Under the pieces are notes generated by a model that did no database searches, was not told the origin of the DNA, and saw only the letters and a list, made by a program, of their open reading frames with translations. Below, in pieces: positions 39,327-47,231 of a stretch of 64,000 bases of DNA. This DNA comes from Geobacter sp. Lineage in GTDB: Bacteria; Desulfobacterota; Desulfuromonadia; Geobacterales; Geobacteraceae. Positions within the stretch are counted from its first letter, which is position 1. Each line of letters opens with the position of its first letter. Both the position numbers and the translations under genes were made by a program. The stretch covers positions 6,658 through 70,657 of the forward strand of contig DNJC01000006.1 of the NCBI GenBank assembly GCA_003490025.1, written 5' to 3'.

Positions 39327-40733
39327 GTGGCTACCAAGATATACAGTTTCAACAAAGGTGTGCTTGAGCAGGAAGAGGGGGGGCTGGTCAGCGAGTACCC
39401 GCTCCAGCTCGTGGTGAACGGACGTGAGATGGCGACCCTGATCGCATCGCCGCACGACCTGCGCTTCCTGGTGGCGGGGTTTCTGCGCCTGCAGGGATTC
39501 GTCTCGAAGGTGGAGGACATACAGGCCCTGGCGATCTGCCAGGACTTCGGCGCCGCCAGCGTCACCATCCGCGGTGAGCTCCCGGAGCGCCTGAAACCTG
39601 TCCTTACCTCCGGCTGCGGCACCGGCATCAGCTTCAACCTGCCGAAACCCGCGCAAAAGATAGGACCGTCAGGGGTACACGGCACTGAAGCGATTTTCGC
39701 CCTCATGAACGAACTGGCCCGGAGGGCCGAGGGGTACAAGAACCACGGCGGCATGCATTCGGCCGGGGTAGGGGAGACCTCCCTCATCCTCCACGCCGAG
39801 GATATCGGCCGCCACAATACCATCGACAGAATCGCCGGGGAGGCGCTCCTGAAAGGGATCTCCCTGGCTGGAAGAATACTGGTCACCTCCGGACGCGTCT
39901 CAACGGAACTGGTAGCCAAGGCGTCGCTTCTTGGCATCGACGTGATCGCCTCGCGCACTTCCCCGACGGACATGGCCGTCCGGATGGCCGATGAAGCGGG
40001 CATAACGCTGGTCGGGTACGTGAAGGCGGACCGGTTCAAGGTGTACACGCATCCCGAGGGGCTTCGCTTCCCTTCTCGGGATGGGAAGATCGCCGGCGTC
40101 ACCGGCGTCATCCTGGCGGGTGGCGCGTCCAGCCGCATGGGAAGCAACAAGGCGCTCCTGCCGCACAAGGGCGGGCGTTTCATAGAGAGCATCTACCGGG
40201 AACTCTGCGAGATTTTCCCCGAGGTCATCCTGGTGACCAACACGCCGGAGCAGTACCAGTTCCTTCCCTGCCGGAAGGTGCCCGACGTCTACGTCGGTAT
40301 GGGGGCGCTGGCAGGGATCCACGCGGGGCTTGCAGCCAGCGCGACCCCGTCCGCCTTCACCGTCGCCTGCGACATGCCGCACCTCGATCCGGCGCTGGTC
40401 CGTCACATAGCGAACAGGGGCGCGGGATACGACCTGGTGCTGCCGATGAGCGACCACGGCCACGAGCCCTTGCACGCGCTGTACAGCAAGGGGTGCCTGC
40501 CGGCGATGGAGGCGTGCCTCGAGAAGGGGGTGAGGCGCATCGTCTCGATCCTGCCGCAGCTGAACGTCCGCCGGATTCATGCCGCTGAGGTGGCCGGGTT
40601 CGACCCGGGCTACGAGTCGTTCAGCAACATAAACACTCCGGAAGAGTATTACGAACTCAGAAACGGCGACAAGGCAAGGCCGGCTCCCGAGCTGCAGGCC
40701 CGAGAGATGCAGGCGCAGAAGGCGCATGGTTGA
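39327..40733 (+). CDS. Bifunctional FdhD-MobA fusion
   Basis: A 468-residue fusion. Residues 1 to about 250 are FdhD, the sulfurtransferase needed to activate formate dehydrogenase; the Cys is Cys97 in TSGCGTG, but the second Cys of the CxxC known from E. coli FdhD is absent. Residues about 258-445 are MobA, with LAGGASSRMGSNKALL at 263, which attaches GMP to molybdopterin. Fusing sulfuration with guanylylation would place both final cofactor steps together. The GTG start has GAGGAG upstream. It is the accessory gene of the fdn operon in context. Confidence 0.92.
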   Translation: MATKIYSFNKGVLEQEEGGLVSEYPLQLVVNGREMATLIASPHDLRFLVAGFLRLQGFVSKVEDIQALAICQDFGAASVTIRGELPERLKPVLTSGCGTGISFNLPKPAQKIGPSGVHGTEAIFALMNELARRAEGYKNHGGMHSAGVGETSLILHAEDIGRHNTIDRIAGEALLKGISLAGRILVTSGRVSTELVAKASLLGIDVIASRTSPTDMAVRMADEAGITLVGYVKADRFKVYTHPEGLRFPSRDGKIAGVTGVILAGGASSRMGSNKALLPHKGGRFIESIYRELCEIFPEVILVTNTPEQYQFLPCRKVPDVYVGMGALAGIHAGLAASATPSAFTVACDMPHLDPALVRHIANRGAGYDLVLPMSDHGHEPLHALYSKGCLPAMEACLEKGVRRIVSILPQLNVRRIHAAEVAGFDPGYESFSNINTPEEYYELRNGDKARPAPELQAREMQAQKAHG

Positions 40734-40829
40734 CAGAGATTCCTGGCCCGACATGCTATGGGGATATGATCGAAGAAAGTTGGATAACCCGTGCTCGTCA
40801 GCACACAGGTAAGTTAAAGGAGAAAGCAC

Positions 40830-41003
40830 ATGTTTGGATTCGGCATGCCGGAAATGATAATCGTCCTTGTTATAGCCCTCGTCGTGGTCGGTCCCGCCAA
40901 GCTTCCGCAGCTTGGGCAGGCCCTTGGCAGCAGCATCAAGAACTTCAAGAAGGCCTCCACCGGCGAGGACCTGGTTCATCTGAACGAGGAGAACAAGGCT
41001 TAA
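40830..41003 (+). CDS. tatA: Twin-arginine translocase subunit TatA/TatE
   Basis: A 57-residue TatA-type protein: MFGFGMPEMIIVLVIALVVV is the membrane segment with the FG hinge, then an amphipathic helix (KLPQLGQALGSSIKNFKK) and a polar tail. It forms the Tat pore that exports folded proteins, here likely including the Tat-signalled FdnG. AAAGGAG lies nine bases before the ATG. No tatB or tatC is adjacent. Confidence 0.9.
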   Translation: MFGFGMPEMIIVLVIALVVVGPAKLPQLGQALGSSIKNFKKASTGEDLVHLNEENKA

Positions 41004-41023
41004 AAGCCACTCGTACAGAATAG

Positions 41024-41057
41024 AAAAGGCCACAGGCGCTATGCCTGTGGCCTTTTT
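41024..41057. terminator. Rho-independent terminator after tatA
   Basis: AAAAGGCCACAGGC-GCTAT-GCCTGTGGCCTTTTTT is a near-perfect hairpin with T and A runs on both sides; it can serve tatA and the convergent antitoxin-like gene. Confidence 0.92.
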
Positions 41058-41118
41058 TGTGACTGTCGTTTTTCGATATGTCCTCGACTGCTCAGTTGCC
41101 ACTCCAACATCTACTTCG

Positions 41119-41346
41119 CTAACGGTTTTCCCTTTTCCCAGATTCCGGCTGGACGCGCTCTTTAAAGAAATCCTCGGAGAACTTTTCGAGGCTGCCGAAC
41201 AACGACTCCCAACATTCATTCCTGGGGATGAGCTGGACGATGTTGCCTGTCTTTTTGATAAAGACTTCGCTGTCGTCGAAACGAAATTCCTTCGGCAGCG
41301 CGATTGCCTGCCCTTTCCCGCAATTACATATTTTCGCTGTCTTCAT
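41119..41346 (-). CDS. AbrB/VapB-type antitoxin-like protein, orphan
   Basis: A 75-residue protein starting at ATG 41346, chosen because GGGAGG lies five bases upstream. Residues 1-45 (MKTAKICNCGKGQAIALPKE then FRFDDSEVFIKKTGNIVQLI) match the swapped-hairpin AbrB fold of VapB/MazE antitoxins that bind DNA. The C-terminal half should contact a toxin. No vapC or mazF partner lies on either side, so the gene is solitary. The unusual CNC near the N-terminus is notable. It may be a relic or a stand-alone regulator. Confidence 0.75.
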   Translation of the reverse strand: MKTAKICNCGKGQAIALPKEFRFDDSEVFIKKTGNIVQLIPRNECWESLFGSLEKFSEDFFKERVQPESGKRENR

Positions 41347-41529
41347 GCCGACCTCCCTTCTGCAGCATCCAAATCCATATTGACGATGCCATCGGTCCAA
41401 GTCAAGCTGTTGGTGTTGTCTAGGGGCTCCACAGATTCGCCTTTAGCTCCTGTTGCCTCTAGCCGATTATAGTTAGAACTGGTCCAACCTCTGGCTGAAG
41501 ATGATAACGCATGAGGGAAGGAGCGAGAT

Positions 41530-41952
41530 ATGCTGACAACGTGGCGTGAAGAGATGGCGACGGGCAACGATGTCATAGATGGGCAACACAAGGAGCTTTT
41601 GCGCAGGGTGGCCGAAATGCTCAAGTGCGCAAAGGAGCAGAGGGGACACGAGGAACTCGGCAGGCTCATGTGGTTCCTGAAGAAGTACGTCCGGCAGCAT
41701 TTCAGGGCTGAGGAGAAACTGCAGCTGGATTGCGGGTTCCCCGGCTACGAGGCCCACAAGCTGCAGCACGAGTTATTTTTCCGGGAGGTGCTGCGCCTGG
41801 AACGTATGTACGAGGAACAGGGGGATAACACAGTCATGATCGTGGCGGCCATAACGGCCATGTGCGAGTGGCTCCGATCCCACTTCAACGTCACAGACAA
41901 GATCATGGCAGAGTACCTGCGGGAAAACGGCGCTGAAACGATTGACAATTGA
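41530..41952 (+). CDS. Bacteriohemerythrin
   Basis: A 140-residue four-helix di-iron oxygen carrier. The iron ligands are visible as DGQHKELL, RQHFRAEEK, EAHKLQHELF and RSHFNVTDK (His, His, Glu, His, His, His, Asp). It would bind oxygen or signal its presence in a largely anaerobic cell. GGGAAGGAGCGAGAT precedes the ATG. A second, similar gene is at 57929. Confidence 0.93.
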   Translation: MLTTWREEMATGNDVIDGQHKELLRRVAEMLKCAKEQRGHEELGRLMWFLKKYVRQHFRAEEKLQLDCGFPGYEAHKLQHELFFREVLRLERMYEEQGDNTVMIVAAITAMCEWLRSHFNVTDKIMAEYLRENGAETIDN

Positions 41953-41967
41953 CAATGGACAATTGAC
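41940..41967. repeat. 7-bp tandem repeat (ATTGACA-type)
   Basis: Four heptads, ATTGACA, ATTGACA, ATGGACA, ATTGAC, cover the end of the bacteriohemerythrin gene and its stop codon. Confidence 0.8.
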
Positions 41968-42013
41968 GACTAGAACCACCCGCAGTTCCCGCCTTTAAAA
42001 ATTCCTGCTTCGG

Positions 42014-42772
42014 CTACTTGGGGCGGTGCACCGCCAGCGGTCCCCACGCCTGACATACGGACATGACCTCGACGCTGTTGATGTTCACCCGCTGCGGCAC
42101 GGAGGCAACCCAGACCACTATCTCCGCTATGTCCTCGGGGAGCAGCGGATCGGTCCCCGTGTAGACATGATGCGCCTTTTCGTCATCACCTTTGAAGCGG
42201 ACCTTGGAGAATTCGGTCTCCGCCATCCCCGGTTCTATGTTGGTGACGCGCACCGCCGTTCCCAGGAGGTCGGCGCGCAGGTTCCTGGAGAACTGCTGCA
42301 CGAAGGCCTTGCTCGCGCCGTACACGTTGCCGCCGGGGTAGGGCCAGCTTCCCGCGATTGACCCTATGTTCACCACGTGTCCCCTGTTACGCTGCACCAT
42401 CCCCGGCAGGATCGCCCTCGTGCAATACATTACCCCCTTGATATTCGTGTCCACCATGGTGTCCCAATCATCAAGGGATGCCTGGTGGGCCGGCTCGAGC
42501 CCCAGCGCCAGTCCCGCATTGTTGACCAGGAGGTCGATCTCCGCGAATTCGGCAGGCAGCGAGGCAAATGCGGCAGCGACCATAGCGCGGTCCCGCACGT
42601 CCAGGGTCATGGCGTGCACCGGCGCCAAAGACGACAACTCCTGTTTCAACTCCTCCAGAATTCCGCCGCGGCGGGCGGTAAGGACGAGCCTCCAGCCGAG
42701 CTTGGCAAAGGCATGGGCGCATGCGGCGCCGAACCCGGACGAGGCACCTGTTATCACGACACACTTTTGCAT
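42014..42772 (-). CDS. Short-chain dehydrogenase/reductase
   Basis: A 252-residue classical SDR. The NAD(P) site is ITGASSGFGAACAHAF near residue 6, NNAG near residue 86, and the catalytic YxxxK is VYGASKAFVQQ near residue 150. It resembles YdfG-type NADP-dependent dehydrogenases acting on hydroxy acids, but the substrate is not determined. The SD-like AAGGAG touches the ATG directly, so initiation may be weak or the start misplaced. It is a single minus-strand gene. Confidence 0.88.
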   Translation of the reverse strand: MQKCVVITGASSGFGAACAHAFAKLGWRLVLTARRGGILEELKQELSSLAPVHAMTLDVRDRAMVAAAFASLPAEFAEIDLLVNNAGLALGLEPAHQASLDDWDTMVDTNIKGVMYCTRAILPGMVQRNRGHVVNIGSIAGSWPYPGGNVYGASKAFVQQFSRNLRADLLGTAVRVTNIEPGMAETEFSKVRFKGDDEKAHHVYTGTDPLLPEDIAEIVVWVASVPQRVNINSVEVMSVCQAWGPLAVHRPK

Positions 42773-43074
42773 CTCCTTGCCCCCTTGATCGGCCTTGTCT
42801 GTTTCCTCTTTTTCCTCTGAAAACTCATGAAGAACCCATCTTAGATGAGATCCTCTGGCAATTCAAGTGCTGCGGCAGCAGACTTTGCACCGGTGAAATC
42901 ATTGGTTTGCGTTCAGACCCTTTTCAGATACGCAAACTTCTTTCCCATGAAAAAAACCTTGGCTTAACGTTGCCCCGCATGAACAATCGGGTAAAGTTAT
43001 CAGGTTGTTTTCCCTGCGGACCCTTGCCCACTTTGCATTTTGTGAAGAGGCGGACGAAACAGGAGGTGCAAGAC
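42773..43074. other. Divergent intergenic region, SDR to DUF302 gene
   Basis: About 300 bases, AT-richer than neighbours, with no recognisable RNA or repeat. It should contain both divergent promoters; no clear sigma-70 or sigma-54 element was found. A TTGGCTTAACGTTGC run near 42958 has the wrong spacing for sigma-54. Confidence 0.4.
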
Positions 43075-43917
43075 ATGCGCAAGATCTCGTACAGCTTGGA
43101 GGTACATGCAGCTCTCGATACCGTATGGAATCTCCTTATTGAAAAGGTTGAACAGCCGCAGACCTACATGCCGGGGGTGATTCAGTCCCGAATTCTGCAG
43201 CACTATGGTAACGGCGTATTGAGGGAAATAAGAGGTGAGGGGCTGTTGATCAAGGAAAAGGTGGTGATAGACAAGCCGCACGGCGAGGTGCACTACTTTC
43301 TGCTGGAGCATCCGCTCTTTACCGGGCGGGTGGTGAACCGGGTGGTCCCGTCGTCGGTGCAAAGTCCCGTAGCGCCACAGGTTCTGACCATCGAGGTGGA
43401 GTGGTCGCCCAAAGACGAACAAGCGCAACGGATGATCCAGTCGGCAATACCGGAACAGATCCAGAACGAGGTGATGGACCTGAAACAAAAGGCCGAGGCG
43501 CTGGAGAAGGAGGAAGCGCTTCCCTTGACCACGCCGTACGCCTTCGGCATGACCCTGGCGCTTCCTTTTCAGGATGCCGTCGCGAAGGTGCATCAGGAAC
43601 TGCAGAAAGAGGGGTTCGGCATCATCTCCGAGATCGACCTGAGGCATAAGTTTCAGGAAAAGCTTCACAAGGAGTTTCGCAACTACGTGATCCTCGGCGC
43701 CTGCAACCCGGGTCTCGCCTACCAGGCCTTCGGCGTGGAGATCAATATCGGCACCCTGCTCCCCTGCAACGTCGCGGTGTATTCCGTTTCCGAAGCCCGC
43801 ACGGTGGTGATGATCATGGACCCGGTTGCCGCGCTCGCGCTGGTCGGCAACGACCAACTGACCGAACTGGCAGCCACCGTGAAGCAGAGCCTGCAGAGGG
43901 TTCTGTCGGCGCTCTAG
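43075..43917 (+). CDS. SRPBCC-like/DUF302 two-domain protein
   Basis: A 280-residue protein from ATG 43075 (RBS AGGAGG eight bases upstream). Residues about 1-145 look like an SRPBCC (DUF1857/AtaL-type) ligand-binding fold, starting ISYSLEVHAALDTVWNLLIE. Residues about 155-278 match DUF302, with YRNYVILGACNPGLAYQA-like text (NYVILGACNPGLAYQAFGVE near 204). DUF302 proteins may bind small ligands; no reaction is known. The gene is followed after ten bases by a DUF488 gene, so the two form a unit. Confidence 0.8.
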   Translation: MRKISYSLEVHAALDTVWNLLIEKVEQPQTYMPGVIQSRILQHYGNGVLREIRGEGLLIKEKVVIDKPHGEVHYFLLEHPLFTGRVVNRVVPSSVQSPVAPQVLTIEVEWSPKDEQAQRMIQSAIPEQIQNEVMDLKQKAEALEKEEALPLTTPYAFGMTLALPFQDAVAKVHQELQKEGFGIISEIDLRHKFQEKLHKEFRNYVILGACNPGLAYQAFGVEINIGTLLPCNVAVYSVSEARTVVMIMDPVAALALVGNDQLTELAATVKQSLQRVLSAL

Positions 43918-43927
43918 AAAAGCTCCC

Positions 43928-44281
43928 ATGATCAAAACCAAGCGTATATACGAGGAGCCGGACCCCCAGGACGGCCTCCGGGTGCTGGTGGACCGGCTCT
44001 GGCCCAGGGGGCTTAGCCGGCAACGCGCGCAGGTGGACCGGTGGGAGAAAGAACTTGCTCCCAGCGACGAGCTGCGTCGCTGGTTCGGCCATGATCCTGC
44101 CAGGTGGGAGGAATTCAGGGAGCGTTATCTGGAGGAATTGAAGGGCCGGCGCCCGCGGCTGGAGGAGATGGAAGGAATTGCAGCAAAAGGGACGGTGACG
44201 CTTCTGTTCGCCGCTCGGGATACACAATTGAACAATGCGGTGGTGGTATTGGAGTTGCTGGAACGGATGCGTCGCAGTTGA
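43928..44281 (+). CDS. DUF488 family protein
   Basis: A 117-residue cytoplasmic protein. The DUF488 signature LRVLVDRLWPRGLSRQRAQV is visible near residues 17-36, with WFGHDPARWEEFRERYLEEL near 52. The function is unknown; relatives are widespread in bacteria. It starts ten bases after the DUF302 protein and ends 42 bases before the aconitase-like gene. Confidence 0.85.
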   Translation: MIKTKRIYEEPDPQDGLRVLVDRLWPRGLSRQRAQVDRWEKELAPSDELRRWFGHDPARWEEFRERYLEELKGRRPRLEEMEGIAAKGTVTLLFAARDTQLNNAVVVLELLERMRRS

Positions 44282-44323
44282 CGCGCCTCACGGCGGCTCC
44301 GCAATCGATTACAGGGAGGGAGT

Positions 44324-46270
44324 ATGGGAATGAATCTGGCTAACAAGATAATGTCGGAGCATCTGGTCGAAGGGGAGCTTGTTCCGGGCAAGGAAATCGC
44401 GCTTCGCATAGACCAGACTCTGCTTCAGGACGCGACCGGGACCATGGCGATGCTGGAGTTCATGGCAACGGGAATTCCCCGGGTCAAGGTGGGGCTGGCC
44501 GCGCAGTACATCGACCACAACCTGCTGCAGACCGACAACAAAAACGCCGACGACCACGCCTTTTTGGCCAGCGCTGCGCAGAAATACGGCATATACCTCT
44601 CCAAGCCAGGCAACGGCGTTTCCCACCAGGTACATCTGGAGCGCTTCGGCATCCCTGGAATGACCCTTCTTGGCGCCGACTCCCATACACCTACCGCAGC
44701 CGGCCTCGGCATGCTCTCCATAGGCGCCGGTGGCCTCGACGTCGCCCTCGCCATGGCCGGGCATCCCTTCCACCTCACCTGCCCGCGCATCTGGGGCGTC
44801 AAGCTTACCGGTCGACTGCAACCATGGGTCTCAGGAAAGGACGTGATCCTGGAGATGCTCCGGCGCCACACGGTGAAGGGAGGGGTCGGAAAGATCATCG
44901 AGTACTACGGCCCCGGGGTGGCGACGCTTTCGGCGACGGACCGGGCCACCATTGGCAACATGGGGGCCGAGCTCGGCGCGACAAGCTCCATCTTCCCCAG
45001 CGATGAGCAGACCCTCGCCTTTCTGAAAGCGCAAGGGCGCGGCGACGTGTGGCGCGAAATCTCGGCCGATCCCGATGCGACCTACAACGACCACGACGAG
45101 ATAGACCTCTCCCAGGTCGAGCCCCTCATCGCCTGTCCCTCCTCGCCGGACAACGTGAAGCGGGTGGCTGACATCCAGGGGTTGAAGGTGGACCAGGTCA
45201 TCGTCGGCAGTTCCGTAAACTCCTCTTTCCGCGACCTGATGACCGTTTGCCGCATCCTCGACGGCCGGAAGGTCGCCAAAGGGGTATCCTTCCACATCAA
45301 CCCCGGGAGCCGGCAGGTGCTGGAAAACGTGGTGGCGCAGGGAGGCTTCATCATGCTGCTCCTGGCAGGGGGGCAGGTGCACCAGCCCGGGTGCCTCGGT
45401 TGTATCGGCATGGGACAGGCGCCAGGGACGAACCAGGTCTCGCTCAGGACCTTTCCCCGCAATTTCCCGGGACGAAGCGGCACCAAGGAAGACCGTGTCT
45501 ACCTCTGCTCTCCGGAGACCGCGGCCGCGGCCGGCGTCTACGGAACGGTCACCGACCCGCGCAAGCTTTCGGAGCTGCTTCCGTGGCCCGGCGTGCAGAA
45601 CCCCGAGAGCTATCTTGTGGACGACGCCGGGATTATCGTACCGCCCGAGGACGGCAGCGGTGTCGAGATCGTCACCGGGCCGAACATCGTCCCGTTCCCC
45701 GAATTCCAGGCGCTTCCGGACCAGCTCGATCTCGACGTGATCCTCAAGGTCGGCGACAACATCTCCACGGATGCCATCATGCCTGCCGGGAACAAGGTGC
45801 TCCCTTTCCGCAGCAACATCCCCGCCATCAGCAAGTTCGTCTTCGAGCAGGTCGATCCAGAGTTCGCTGCCCGCGCCTCGTCCAAAGGGGACGGCGTCAT
45901 CGTCGGCGGAGAGAACTACGGCCAGGGATCGTCCCGCGAGCATGCCGCCCTTGCCCCGCGCTATCTCGGCATCCGCGTCAAGATAGCCAAGGGTTTTGCC
46001 AGAATCCACCGCTCGAACCTGATCAACTTCGGGATACTGCCGCTGGTCTTCAAGGACCCGGCGGACTACGACCGGATCGCGCAGGGAAGAAGGATCAGCA
46101 TCCGGAAGGTGAGGGAGCTGGTGCAAAGCGGCGCCACGGAGATACCGGTCAAGGTGGACGGGCAAGAGATCGTCACGCTCCTGAACGCGACCGAGCGCGA
46201 GCGGCGGGAGCTGCTGGCCGGCGGACTCCTGAATTACGTCAAGGAGGAGAGTCATGGCGGGAAGCCTTAG
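44324..46270 (+). CDS. Aconitase-family hydro-lyase with altered cluster motif
   Basis: A 648-residue aconitase-family protein with the catalytic core (GADSHTPTAAGLG near residue 117; YGQGSSREHAALAPRYLG near 530) and C-terminal swivel domain. Expected [4Fe-4S] ligands are three Cys: Cys357 and Cys360 are present in GCLGCIGMGQ, but the first, normally in GSCTNS, is Ser297 in GSSVNSSF (codon TCC at 45212). The cluster may thus be missing, use Ser, or bind differently. It overlaps the E1-alpha gene by 17 bases, so it shares an operon with a 2-oxoacid dehydrogenase. It could be an aconitase-like enzyme with another substrate. The ATG at 44324 has GGGAGG upstream. Confidence 0.85.
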   Translation: MGMNLANKIMSEHLVEGELVPGKEIALRIDQTLLQDATGTMAMLEFMATGIPRVKVGLAAQYIDHNLLQTDNKNADDHAFLASAAQKYGIYLSKPGNGVSHQVHLERFGIPGMTLLGADSHTPTAAGLGMLSIGAGGLDVALAMAGHPFHLTCPRIWGVKLTGRLQPWVSGKDVILEMLRRHTVKGGVGKIIEYYGPGVATLSATDRATIGNMGAELGATSSIFPSDEQTLAFLKAQGRGDVWREISADPDATYNDHDEIDLSQVEPLIACPSSPDNVKRVADIQGLKVDQVIVGSSVNSSFRDLMTVCRILDGRKVAKGVSFHINPGSRQVLENVVAQGGFIMLLLAGGQVHQPGCLGCIGMGQAPGTNQVSLRTFPRNFPGRSGTKEDRVYLCSPETAAAAGVYGTVTDPRKLSELLPWPGVQNPESYLVDDAGIIVPPEDGSGVEIVTGPNIVPFPEFQALPDQLDLDVILKVGDNISTDAIMPAGNKVLPFRSNIPAISKFVFEQVDPEFAARASSKGDGVIVGGENYGQGSSREHAALAPRYLGIRVKIAKGFARIHRSNLINFGILPLVFKDPADYDRIAQGRRISIRKVRELVQSGATEIPVKVDGQEIVTLLNATERERRELLAGGLLNYVKEESHGGKP

Positions 46271-47231
46271 GGAACTTCTTCCTGATGAGGAACTGGTCAA
46301 GTTTTACCAGCAGATGCTCCTTTGCAGAGATTTCGAAGAGTCATGCGCCGAACAGTACGCCAAAGGGCACATCACCGGATTCCTCCATCTCTACAGCGGT
46401 CAGGAAGCGGTAGCCGTAGGGTGCACCGCGGGTCTGCAGTCAAGCGACTACATCCTCTCAGCCTACCGCGACCATGCCCATGCCATCGTGCGCGGAGTCG
46501 AGCCGAAGAAGGTGATGGCGGAACTCTTCGGCAAGGCGACCGGTCTCTGCAAGGGGAAGGGGGGGTCCATGCACCTCTTCGCCCCTGAGCTGAACTTCAT
46601 GGGTGGTTACGCCATCGTCGGCGGACAGTTCCCTATCGCCACCGGCCTCGCCTGGGCGAGCCAGTTGCGGGAGGAGGACCGCGTCACCGCCTGCTTCTTC
46701 GGCGACGGCTCCATGAACCAGGGGACCTTCCACGAGTCCCTGAACTGGGCGAGGCTTTGGGATCTCCCGGTCCTTTTCATCTGTGAAAACAACTTTTACG
46801 GCATCGGTACCGAGGTGCACCGGGCCTCAGCGCAGGCCGCGCTGCACCGGCGCACCTGCGGCTACGACATACCGAGCGAGAAGGTCGACGGCATGGACGT
46901 GGTCGCCGTGTACCAGGCGACCAAAAGGGCCGCCGAGTGGGTGCGGGAGAGACAGCGCCCCTACTTCATCGAAGCGGTCACCTACCGGTTCCGCGGCCAC
47001 TCCATGGCCGATCCGGCCAAGTACAGAAGCTCCTCCGAGCAGGAAATATGGAAGAGCCGCGACCCCATTCCGAACCTCTCCCGCAGGCTCCTGGAGGAGG
47101 GAATCGTCACCCAGACTCGGCTCGACGAGATAGCACAGCGCTGCGGCGCCATCGTGGAGGATGCGGTGAAGTTCGCCATGGAGTCCCCCTGGCCCGAAGA
47201 CTCCGCGGTGTGGGAGGATATCTATGTCTGA
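46254..47231 (+). CDS. pdhA: 2-oxoacid (pyruvate) dehydrogenase E1 component, alpha subunit
   Basis: A 325-residue thiamine diphosphate enzyme subunit. The ThDP-binding motif is GDGSMNQGTFHESLNWA near residue 144 with a metal ligand in ENNFYGIG near 178. PDH alpha features include GKGGSMHLF near 102 and RFRGHSMADPAKY near 244. It decarboxylates pyruvate, acetoin or a similar 2-oxoacid; pyruvate is the better guess. AAGGAGGAGAG precedes the ATG. It overlaps the preceding gene by 17 and the following gene by 8 bases. Confidence 0.9.
   Translation: MAGSLRELLPDEELVKFYQQMLLCRDFEESCAEQYAKGHITGFLHLYSGQEAVAVGCTAGLQSSDYILSAYRDHAHAIVRGVEPKKVMAELFGKATGLCKGKGGSMHLFAPELNFMGGYAIVGGQFPIATGLAWASQLREEDRVTACFFGDGSMNQGTFHESLNWARLWDLPVLFICENNFYGIGTEVHRASAQAALHRRTCGYDIPSEKVDGMDVVAVYQATKRAAEWVRERQRPYFIEAVTYRFRGHSMADPAKYRSSSEQEIWKSRDPIPNLSRRLLEEGIVTQTRLDEIAQRCGAIVEDAVKFAMESPWPEDSAVWEDIYV

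Noticed and set aside
42957..42972. Sigma-54 promoter TTGGCTTAACGTTGC
   Set aside because: The GG and GC are nine bases apart instead of ten, so it does not fit.
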